A DNA stretch of 7,098 bases. It comes from Piscirickettsiaceae bacterium (lineage in GTDB: Bacteria; Pseudomonadota; Gammaproteobacteria; Nitrosococcales; Methylophagaceae). This document shows, piece after piece, positions 1 to 6,538 of this stretch (its first letter is position 1; each line of letters starts with the position of its first letter). A program made the position numbers and the translations under genes. The stretch spans positions 1-7,098 of the forward strand of contig DAOUSV010000073.1 in the NCBI GenBank assembly GCA_030627065.1, written 5' to 3'. Under the pieces are notes generated by a model. That model made no database searches. It had not been told where the DNA came from and saw nothing but the letters and a program-made list of their open reading frames with translations.

Positions 1-823
1 TACCACCAGCAATATATAAACCAGCCATTGGCAATACAGTCAGAGCTAAATTACCTGCTTGAGCACCGTATATTTTAATAAATAAATTTAATGCGGCTAA
101 TGCCAAACTATCATTCTCATCACTTGCAAACTGACTAATAACTGCCGCGGCATCATCGCTACTATCGATCACCTGACGACAACTAGCACTCTCTTCATAC
201 AATCCTTCAGAACGCAGAAACTCATAAATATCGACTAAGCCAACACCCGATACTAACCGTTCATAAGACACATGGTCGAACTTTTTAAGCATGTATTCTA
301 ATAGTTGAATTTGTAAGCCGTCTGTTGGTGCGAAATCAGCGTGACCACCTTCAGTAGCCAATATTCGCCAGCCATCATTGTCAAGTATTAAAACAGCTTG
401 CCCTAAACCTGTACCAGCACCGATCACTGCTCTAGGTGATTGTCTATTTTCCTCACCTTGTTGCAGTGTAACAATCTCATCATCAGCAAGTTCTGCAATA
501 CCATGAGCCACTGCCGCAAAGTCATTACATAAATGCACAGATTCAATATCAAACTTAATTGCCAAATCATCAGCATTAAACTGCCATGGCAAATTGGTTA
601 CATTAGCATCTCGACTAGAAACAGGACCAGCAACGGCAAAGCAAGCACTACTGACTTTATGATCTTTAACTTGATTTAGAGCAAGAAATGCATCCAAAAC
701 CAAGTCAAAACTATCAAAGTCTTGGCTTACAAAACTCTGTTCACAAATCACATCACCATCTACCGTACTTAACTGAAATAAGGTTTTCGTACCACCAATA
801 TCAACAGCTAATACGTTTTTCAT
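1..823 (-). CDS. glk: Glucokinase (partial, C-terminus beyond left edge)
   Basis: This cytoplasmic enzyme phosphorylates glucose with ATP to glucose 6-phosphate. I translated it by hand from the ATG at 823; 274 codons are open to the edge with no stop. It resembles the E. coli-type Glk family along its whole length. The N-terminal phosphate-binding motif is DIGGTK at residues 8-13. The sugar-binding and catalytic stretch NDFAAV holds the likely catalytic Asp101. The ATP-site motif GAGTGLG is at 135-141 and EGGHADFAP at 158-166, and an SGVGL segment follows. The visible part ends at a LYIAGG motif, which in E. coli Glk lies about 60 residues before the C-terminus, so roughly a fifth of the protein is missing. 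The ATG follows the pgl stop codon with no gap and has only a weak GCGGGT ribosome site inside pgl, so translation is probably coupled to pgl. A ROK-family sugar kinase is less likely because its CxCGxxGC zinc motif is absent. Confidence 0.93.
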   Translation of the reverse strand, partial: MKNVLAVDIGGTKTLFQLSTVDGDVICEQSFVSQDFDSFDLVLDAFLALNQVKDHKVSSACFAVAGPVSSRDANVTNLPWQFNADDLAIKFDIESVHLCNDFAAVAHGIAELADDEIVTLQQGEENRQSPRAVIGAGTGLGQAVLILDNDGWRILATEGGHADFAPTDGLQIQLLEYMLKKFDHVSYERLVSGVGLVDIYEFLRSEGLYEESASCRQVIDSSDDAAAVISQFASDENDSLALAALNLFIKIYGAQAGNLALTVLPMAGLYIAGG

Positions 824-1534
824 TTATTGACCCGCTGCCGCCGAATCCATATACCAATAATACTCATTTTCAGGCGCTAAACGTTGCACAGGTAAACCGG
901 TAACAGCATCTGTTGTAATATCCTTAACAATAGCCGCTTTTGCTTCACCCGCAATAAACACAATCACTTGTCTTGCTGCGTTAATGGTTGGATACGTCAT
1001 AGTCACGCGCCAAGATTCAAACTTCTCAACATACAAACTGGTTGTCATTGTATCCGTCACACTCAAAGCATCTGATTCAGGGAATAATGATGCAATATGA
1101 CCATCAGGCCCTATACCTAATAAAACTAAATCTAACGGTGCATCTTGCAATACATCTTTCATCGTTCGTGCATATTCAATCGCCACATCAGGTGCAACAC
1201 CATTTTCTGTTGGCATTCGGTGAACATTTTCTTGTGGGATAGCAACATGATCAATCATTGCCTCACGCGCCATTTTAAAATTACTATCATCATGTGTCGG
1301 TAAGACACAACGTTCGTCACCAAAGAATAAATGAACACGACTCCAATCAATTTTCTCAACATAAGGTGACGTCGTTAGCTTCTGATACAAGCCTTTAGGT
1401 GTTGAACCTCCCGCCAATGCAACATGAAACACGCCACGTTTTGCAATTGCCGCACGTGCTGTTGTAACAAAATGTTCTGCTGCTGCTTCAATTAAACTTA
1501 GTGCATCTGCTGATATTCTTTGTTCTGCTTTCAT
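824..1534 (-). CDS. pgl: 6-phosphogluconolactonase
   Basis: This enzyme hydrolyses 6-phosphogluconolactone to 6-phosphogluconate, the second step of the oxidative pentose phosphate and Entner-Doudoroff routes, in the cytoplasm. The protein has 236 residues, a normal length for the SOL/DevB family. Family motifs appear in order: ALAGGSTPKGLY (39-50), FFGDERCV followed by HDDSN (70-85), and LGIGPDGHIASLFP (139-152) with the likely catalytic His146. The C-terminal part holds TYPTINAA and a PVQRL segment. The ATG at 1534 is supported by a good ribosome site, GAGGAAG, at 1538-1544. It is the first gene of a minus-strand operon and abuts glk. The usual companions zwf and edd are not upstream, where a divergent gene lies instead. 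They could lie downstream of glk, outside the window. Confidence 0.96.
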   Translation of the reverse strand: MKAEQRISADALSLIEAAAEHFVTTARAAIAKRGVFHVALAGGSTPKGLYQKLTTSPYVEKIDWSRVHLFFGDERCVLPTHDDSNFKMAREAMIDHVAIPQENVHRMPTENGVAPDVAIEYARTMKDVLQDAPLDLVLLGIGPDGHIASLFPESDALSVTDTMTTSLYVEKFESWRVTMTYPTINAARQVIVFIAGEAKAAIVKDITTDAVTGLPVQRLAPENEYYWYMDSAAAGQ

Positions 1535-1579
1535 TTTCTTCCTCGGTATTCTTGAAAAAAACTAACTTATCGATAACTA

Positions 1580-1608
1580 AATATAGTGCTAATTTCACCT
1601 AAAATGAA
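1580..1608 (-). promoter_or_regulatory. Candidate pgl-glk promoter
   Basis: Reading the minus strand, a TATATT -10 box (1580-1585) is preceded after 17 bases by a weak TTCATT -35 box (1603-1608, three matches to TTGACA). Transcription would start roughly 35-40 bases before the pgl ATG, leaving room for the GAGGAAG ribosome site. The -35 and spacer lie within an inverted repeat, so a bound regulator would block or modify this promoter. The call rests on box similarity and position only. Confidence 0.4.
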
Positions 1609-1612
1609 ATTA
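1590..1612. promoter_or_regulatory. Operator-like inverted repeat, pgl side
   Basis: The arms TAATTTCA (1590-1597) and TGAAATTA (1605-1612) are perfect reverse complements of 8 bases around a 7-base spacer. They cover the -35 and spacer of the candidate pgl promoter. The short arms, AT-rich composition and lack of a T tract argue against a terminator and fit a dimeric regulator site. I cannot assign a regulator. AT-rich sequence makes chance symmetry fairly likely. Confidence 0.35.
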
Positions 1613-1614
1613 AT

Positions 1615-1628
1615 CCATGATATCGTGG
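1615..1628. promoter_or_regulatory. Near-perfect 14-bp palindrome in divergent spacer
   Basis: The sequence CCATGATATCGTGG reads as its own reverse complement except for one T/G pair, with a GATATC core. It sits near the middle of the spacer between pgl and the SIMPL gene, upstream of both. Its position suits a shared operator, but no known regulator box is recognised, and the HexR consensus does not fit it. Confidence 0.3.
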
Positions 1629-1677
1629 TCTAGTAAATAATCGTCGTTCACCCTAAAATTAGCAAGGTAAACAAAAA

Positions 1678-2376
1678 ATGAATCCTTTAATTCGCGTTAT
1701 TTTAACATCAATCCTGGTTTTGCTCCCAACATTATCATTTGCTAATGAACAAGTTCGTTACGACCAAATAAGTTTACAAGCAATAGCAGCACAAAAAGTC
1801 GCTAATGACGTTCTCGTCGCTACCTTAATCGTGCAAGAAAATGGAAACAACCCAGCCACACTTGCCAATAAAGTAAATGACAAAATGAGAGAGTTACTCG
1901 ATACATCAGCACAATACAAAGCAATAGATAGCCATACAACAGGCTATAACAGCCGCCCATTTCACGAAAAAGGTAGTGTAAAATCATGGAAAGTAAGCCA
2001 ATCTATTACTTTAACAAGTAAAAATTTTGAACAGTTAGGGCAATTAATTTCTGAGACAAATAAGCTGGCAACCGTTCAATCTATGTCATTTCGCGTTTCC
2101 AACTCGTTATTTAAAGAAACAAAAGCACTTCTATTAAAAGAAGCAATCTTAAATTTCCGAAATAAAGCAAAACTTATTGCCGATCAATTTGGCAAATCAA
2201 ATTATCGTCTAGTACATATCAACATAGACAAAAATCAAGCCCAACCTAGCTATCGAATGGAGCGTACTATGATGATGTCTGATGTGGCCTCTAGTGCGCC
2301 ACCCGCATTATCTGCTGGTACTAATAAAGTTCAAGTTAATGTTAATGGCACGATTGAACTTATGGCTGACAATTAA
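1678..2376 (+). CDS. Secreted SIMPL-domain (DUF541, YggE-like) protein
   Basis: This is a predicted periplasmic protein of 232 residues. Residues 1-22 form a signal peptide: Arg6, a hydrophobic core up to about 19, and an SFA cleavage site before Asn23. The rest matches the SIMPL/DUF541 layout: an alternating beta-strand start, a Lys-rich helix (ANKVNDKMRELL), the family's hallmark YNSRPFHEKG turn followed by WKVSQSITLTS, then a helix pair (LLLKEAILNFRNKAKLIADQFG) and a C-terminal strand VQVNVNGTIEL. A Met-rich patch (194-200) precedes the last strand, as in some relatives. E. coli YggE is linked to oxidative stress tolerance, but the biochemical role of the family is not settled, so none is assigned. 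The ATG has an AAGGT ribosome site at 1664-1668, about 10 bases upstream. I found no convincing promoter. It is divergent from pgl and its stop overlaps that of the converging antiporter gene. Confidence 0.88.
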   Translation: MNPLIRVILTSILVLLPTLSFANEQVRYDQISLQAIAAQKVANDVLVATLIVQENGNNPATLANKVNDKMRELLDTSAQYKAIDSHTTGYNSRPFHEKGSVKSWKVSQSITLTSKNFEQLGQLISETNKLATVQSMSFRVSNSLFKETKALLLKEAILNFRNKAKLIADQFGKSNYRLVHINIDKNQAQPSYRMERTMMMSDVASSAPPALSAGTNKVQVNVNGTIELMADN

Positions 2377-3321
2377 TCATCTTTAAACCTTTTTCTTCTC
2401 AGTATAGGAATAATCGCTGGCGCTTGTACAAATAAAGTAAACAATACAACGCCAAAAGCAATAGATTGCACTGTCCACCAATATTCAAGTTCTATCGGCA
2501 ATGCTAGAGCAAGTACCAAGGTAACCGCCCCTCGTAGACCACCTACAAACATCAAGCTTTGGTGTTTCAGTGGGATTTTTTCAACACCAGGTAAAAGTGA
2601 TATCAACAGTGCTCCGCCAAAGATACCCACTGCTCGTGCAATAACTATTAGCATTGCTAACCAATTATCGGTAAACATGCCAACGGTAACGCCCATTAAT
2701 AAGCCAGTAATAGCTCCCCCAAAGAAGATAATTAAGAATCGTATACTGGCATTAAATATAGAAATATTTTCCATTGGATGCTGTGCGATATAAAGGAAAA
2801 TACTAAAGGTTACGATGGCTATTGCATCATTAAATAAGGCTTCACCATCAAGTAATAAACAAAGTCGCTCTGACACGCCTGCTTTACGCATAATATCTAA
2901 GATTGCGACAGGATCCGTTGCCGCTAGCAGTGCCCCTGTTAATGAGGCTGCAATCCAAGGGAATCCTTCTGGATGTCCAATGCCATAATAAATCATTGCA
3001 GCCGCTATAAATGTCGATAACAATATTATGGGAATAGTAAAGAATAGGATAACAACTAGATTTTAACTAATTTTTCAGTATCAATTTTAAATGCGGCTTC
3101 AAAAATTAATATTGGCAAAAACACATACAATATCAAATCATGAAAAGAGTCATAACGAACACCAGTATCAATATTGAAATTAACTAATATTTCGCTACCT
3201 ATAAGCCTGTTACAACAAGTAAATCAGCAAAAGGAATATGATATTTTTCTGCTACTGGTTTAATTAATAGCGCCAGTAACAACATAAATGCTAACAGCAT
3301 TAACCCTGTACTGATCGCCAT
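2373..3321 (-). pseudogene. CPA1-type Na+/H+ antiporter, two frameshifts and internal deletion
   Basis: This is an inner-membrane cation/proton antiporter (Na_H_Exchanger family) that is interrupted. Reading starts at the ATG at 3321 (MAISTGLMLLAFM...) with ribosome site AGGGGT at 3327-3332, which overlaps the stop codon of the upstream gene, so coupling is likely. Residues 1-40 run to a TAG at 3199-3201. The family sequence continues in another frame (IGSEILVN...FLPILIFEAAFKI) to a TAG at 3056-3058, then in a third frame (LVVILFFTIP...) to the true stop at 2373. Adding one base at 3203-3204 and one at 3061-3064 restores a single 316-residue frame. Core motifs survive: AATDPVAIL, DGEALFNDAIAIV, GGLRGAVTLVLALALP and the last helix FGVVLFTLFVQAP. 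Typical relatives have about 400-440 residues. The segment normally lying between the seventh helix and the MFTDNWLAMLI region appears to be missing. Annotation pipelines may call only 2373-3023, from a TTG start, as a truncated gene. Confidence 0.82.
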
Positions 3322-3324
3322 ATT

Positions 3325-4836
3325 CTACCCCTGCTCTTCTACTTCGGGAAATATCTCGGACATACTCATACTTTTACCATTTCCTTGGACAATTCGGGCA
3401 TGAGTACGATTTAATGCACGTGGATTTTTCACGCCACAAGAATGAGCAATCATGCCAATTTCTTTCACCATATTATCAATGTAACTCGCTACCCGTATTG
3501 ATTTTGATTGCGGATGAAGCCCCCGCTGAAACTTAGGATCATGTGTTGTAATACCTGTCGGACAAGTATTTTTATTACATTGTAATGCTTGAATACAGCC
3601 CAATGAAAACATAAATCCACGGGCACTGACAATAAAGTCCGTACCTACGCATAATGCCCATGCAACAGCCGCAGGTGTGATCAACTTCCCCGATGCAATC
3701 ACTTTAACGTGATCTCTAAGACCATATTGTTTTAACTTATCAATAAGTAAAGGTAAGCTTTCACGAAGAGACATTCCCACCGAATCAATTAATGGCATCG
3801 GTGCAGCACCCGTGCCTCCTTCCGCACCATCAATAGTAATAAAATCAGGGGCAAAATCATTGCCACGTTTTTTAATCGCTATTAACAAATCATCAACCTG
3901 ATTAGGGGCACCTACCACCATTTTGAATCCTGTTGGTTTTCCTGTTACATCTCTTATCCAATTAACCATATCAATTAAATCATCAAAACTTGCGATATCA
4001 ACATGCCTATTCGGACTATAAGCATCCTTTCCTACTTCAATACCACGAATTTTAGCAATTTCTTCACTTACTTTTTCGCCTGGCAACATACCACCTTTAC
4101 CCGGCTTAGCACCTTGACTCATTTTTATTTCAAACATTTTGACTTGAGGGTGAGCAGCAACCTCCCTCAATTTATCATCGCTCAAGTTACCTTCTAAATC
4201 ACGTACCCCATTTTTTGCTGTTCCAATTTGAAAGACAATATCGGCACCACCTTCCAAATGATATGAAGATAAACCACCCTCTCCGGTATTCATCCATGCT
4301 CCCGCTATTTTTGCTCCGGAAGATAATGCTAATACAGCAGGTTTAGATAAGGCACCATAGCTCATACCTGAAATATTGAATATTGAATCTGTTATATATG
4401 GATGTTCACAATCCTTACCAATAGTTACCGCTCGCGGTGGCACAGCATCCTGCCCCAATGTTGGAAAAGCACAGTTAACAAATAAAACTCGGCCAGCACC
4501 ATTAATATTATCGGTAGAACCAAAAGCAACCGTGCTATCTACATTTTTAGCAGCACGATATGCCCATGAACGTTGGGCGCGATTAAAGGGAAGTTCTTCA
4601 CGATCCATTGCAAAGAAATATTGACGAAAGAACTCACCAACATGTTCAAATATATAGCGAAACCGTCCAATAACAGGATAATTTCGTCGAATAGTTTGCT
4701 GAGTCTGAGTCACATCTGAAATATACGCCACAATCACCCATAAAATGAGTAAGCCGACGGCAAAGATGAATAGTGATGCAAACACCTGTAAAGTAATAAT
4801 CAAAAAATCCATAAATCCAGTTGATAATCTATCCAT
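3325..4836 (-). CDS. Membrane-anchored FMN-binding glutamate synthase (GltB-like) family protein
   Basis: The 503-residue protein has one N-terminal membrane helix (about residues 11-39), a basic linker, and a Glu_synthase barrel domain (about 150-450) like the FMN/iron-sulfur synthase part of GltB. Visible family features are NISGMSYGALSKP (154-166), NTGEGG (183-188), KMSQGAKPGKGG (238-249) and DGAEGGTGAAP (336-346). The three cysteines Cys414, Cys420 and Cys425 show the C-x5-C-x4-CP spacing that ligates the 3Fe-4S cluster in glutamate synthases. The N-terminal glutaminase domain and the C-terminal GXGXG domain of full GltB are absent, and no GltD-like NADPH subunit is nearby. Glutamate formation from 2-oxoglutarate is possible but unproven; a membrane-linked oxidoreductase role is equally open. 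An AAAGGA ribosome site (4848-4853) lies 11 bases before the ATG. The gene follows ilvA by 74 bases with no visible terminator and precedes the antiporter by 3 bases, suggesting one transcript. Confidence 0.9.
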   Translation of the reverse strand: MDRLSTGFMDFLIITLQVFASLFIFAVGLLILWVIVAYISDVTQTQQTIRRNYPVIGRFRYIFEHVGEFFRQYFFAMDREELPFNRAQRSWAYRAAKNVDSTVAFGSTDNINGAGRVLFVNCAFPTLGQDAVPPRAVTIGKDCEHPYITDSIFNISGMSYGALSKPAVLALSSGAKIAGAWMNTGEGGLSSYHLEGGADIVFQIGTAKNGVRDLEGNLSDDKLREVAAHPQVKMFEIKMSQGAKPGKGGMLPGEKVSEEIAKIRGIEVGKDAYSPNRHVDIASFDDLIDMVNWIRDVTGKPTGFKMVVGAPNQVDDLLIAIKKRGNDFAPDFITIDGAEGGTGAAPMPLIDSVGMSLRESLPLLIDKLKQYGLRDHVKVIASGKLITPAAVAWALCVGTDFIVSARGFMFSLGCIQALQCNKNTCPTGITTHDPKFQRGLHPQSKSIRVASYIDNMVKEIGMIAHSCGVKNPRALNRTHARIVQGNGKSMSMSEIFPEVEEQG

Positions 4837-4910
4837 AACTATTTTTATCCTTTAGCTAACTGCTTATTTCACTAATCATAATTTAAATAGCTTAATCATG
4901 CATTCTCAAT

Positions 4911-6425
4911 TTATTTCAAGAATAATTGATAGGCAGGATTATCCGTTTCTTGCCAATATTGATAACCTAATTCATCTAAAAACTGATGAAATTCATCCTG
5001 TTCACCATTAACAACCTGCACTCCCACCAAAACACGACCATAAGCCGCTCCATGGTTCCGATAATGAAATAAGCTGATATTCCATCGCTGTCCCATTGTC
5101 GTCAAAAATCGCAACAATGCACCCGGACGTTCTGGAAATTCAAAGCGATATAGCTTCTCATTATCAACCTGCGGTGCATGCCCTCCCACCATATATCGAA
5201 TATGAAGTTTTGCCATTTCATTATCAGTAAAATCTACCCACTGATAACCGGCCTTATCTAAACTTTCAAATAATACCTGGCGAGCTTTGTCGCCACCATC
5301 TAACTGTAAGCCTACAAATACCTGCGCCTTATTATTATCAGCATAGCGATAATTAAATTCGGTGATACTTTGTTCAGATAGTAACTGACAAAACTGCTGA
5401 AAGCTACCGGCTTCTTCTTCAATAGTTGCAGCAAATAATACTTCTCGACGTTCGCCCAATTCAGCACGTTCCGCAACATGACGTAGGCGATCAAAGTTGA
5501 TATTCGCCCCACTATCAATTACTACAAATTGCTGATCAACTACATTATTCTTCGCAATATATTTTTTAGCACCCGCAACAGCTAATGCACCTGATGGTTC
5601 GGCAATTGAACGGGTATCGTTAAATATATCCATGATTGCAGCACAGATTTCATCACTGTCCACCAGCACCACTTCATCAACGGTTTCACGTGCAATACGA
5701 AAAGGTTCTTCACCGATTTGACGTACAGCCGTACCATCAGCAAACAAACCTACTTGCTCTAATACCACACGTTCATCTGCGGCTAATGCTTGGTATAAGC
5801 ACGATGAATCATCGGCTTCAACACCAATGATTTTAATCTCAGGTTGAGTTGCTTTAATATAAGCGGCAATACCTGCAATCAAACCACCACCGCCCACAGG
5901 TACAAAAATGGCATTAATAGGCTCAGGGTGTTGCTCCAAAATTTCTAACGCAATCGTGCCCTGACCAGCAATAACATCGGGATCATCATAGGGGTGAATA
6001 AATGCTCGCCCTTGTTCGGTGGCAATATCACGCGCATAGCGATAAGCATCATCATAACTATTACCGTGCAACTTAATCTCGGCACCAAAGCTTTTCACCG
6101 CATCAACTTTAATCTGAGGCGTGGTCTTAGGCATAACAATTAATGCTGAAATAGCCATTTTTTTCGCTGATAGAGCAACACCTTGAGCATGATTACCCGC
6201 CGATGCGGTGACAACACCTTGCTCACGTTCCTCCTCAGATAATTGAGCCATACGGTTATACGCGCCACGCAGTTTGAATGAAAAGACAGGTTGCAGATCT
6301 TCACGCTTTAACCACACACTGTTATTTAGGCGTTGTGATAGCTTTGGCATGTTATCCAATGGGGTTTTAATTGCCACATCGTACACGCGCGCATTGAGGA
6401 TTTTATCTACATATTCAGTCAGCAT
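4911..6425 (-). CDS. ilvA: Threonine ammonia-lyase, biosynthetic
   Basis: This PLP enzyme deaminates L-threonine to 2-oxobutanoate, the first committed step to isoleucine, in the cytoplasm. The catalytic domain (about 1-320) shows the PLP lysine Lys51 in FSFKLRGAYN, the SAGNHAQG motif (75-82) and the phosphate-binding glycine loop PVGGGG (176-181). Two ACT-like regulatory domains follow; recognisable parts are EEEAGSFQQFCQLL, TEFNYRYAD, MAKLHIRYMVGG, FPERPGALLRFL and WNISLFHYRNHG. These domains give feedback inhibition by isoleucine and relief by valine in characterised IlvA. The length of 504 residues is typical. I chose the ATG at 6425 because the resulting MLTEYVDKIL start matches Pseudomonas-type IlvA; a GTG at 6431 adds only two residues, and neither has a strong ribosome site. 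It is the first gene of the minus-strand operon and divergent from rpiA. No leader-peptide attenuator is visible. Confidence 0.97.
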   Translation of the reverse strand: MLTEYVDKILNARVYDVAIKTPLDNMPKLSQRLNNSVWLKREDLQPVFSFKLRGAYNRMAQLSEEEREQGVVTASAGNHAQGVALSAKKMAISALIVMPKTTPQIKVDAVKSFGAEIKLHGNSYDDAYRYARDIATEQGRAFIHPYDDPDVIAGQGTIALEILEQHPEPINAIFVPVGGGGLIAGIAAYIKATQPEIKIIGVEADDSSCLYQALAADERVVLEQVGLFADGTAVRQIGEEPFRIARETVDEVVLVDSDEICAAIMDIFNDTRSIAEPSGALAVAGAKKYIAKNNVVDQQFVVIDSGANINFDRLRHVAERAELGERREVLFAATIEEEAGSFQQFCQLLSEQSITEFNYRYADNNKAQVFVGLQLDGGDKARQVLFESLDKAGYQWVDFTDNEMAKLHIRYMVGGHAPQVDNEKLYRFEFPERPGALLRFLTTMGQRWNISLFHYRNHGAAYGRVLVGVQVVNGEQDEFHQFLDELGYQYWQETDNPAYQLFLK

Positions 6426-6467
6426 GGTCACACTATTTCATCAAAATTCTAATTAATAATGCTTACG

Positions 6468-6497
6468 TTACCATTACCCGCCATTTATCTCTATAAT
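6468..6497 (+). promoter_or_regulatory. Candidate rpiA promoter
   Basis: A consensus TATAAT -10 box (6492-6497) is preceded by TTACCA (6468-6473, four of six matches to TTGACA) with an 18-base spacer. Transcription would start near 6504, giving a leader of about 35 bases that contains the rpiA ribosome site. The whole ilvA-rpiA spacer is about 113 bp, so this promoter lies within the region where an ilvA promoter must also be. I could not identify that one clearly. Confidence 0.55.
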
Positions 6498-6538
6498 TGG
6501 TGGATAATTTTAGCTATTAATCAAATAAGGATTACGCA

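Noticed and set aside
688..903. 71-codon plus-strand frame across the glk-pgl junction
   Set aside because: It is antisense to two well-supported enzymes and its translation is low-complexity with no recognisable features.
1605..1619. Possible HexR box (consensus TGTAATTAAATTACA) upstream of pgl
   Set aside because: The left half resembles the consensus (TGAAATTA) but the right half does not; only 9 of 15 positions match.
1631..1659. Candidate promoter for the SIMPL gene with TAAAAT at 1654-1659
   Set aside because: The paired -35 (TAGTAA) is poor, and the transcript would begin at or just before the ribosome site, leaving almost no leader.
2373..3023. Treating the 216-codon frame starting with TTG as a complete small membrane protein
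   Set aside because: The family sequence continues upstream in other frames to an ATG with a good ribosome site, so this is the C-terminal part of a broken gene.
4376..4624. 82-codon plus-strand frame antisense to the GltB-like gene
   Set aside because: It lies wholly opposite a strongly conserved coding region, has no ribosome site that I can see, and its translation looks like an antisense shadow.
4837..4910. Terminator between ilvA and the GltB-like gene
   Set aside because: No GC-rich stem followed by a T tract is present; only a short AT-rich symmetry (TTAAGCTATTTAA on the minus strand) is seen.
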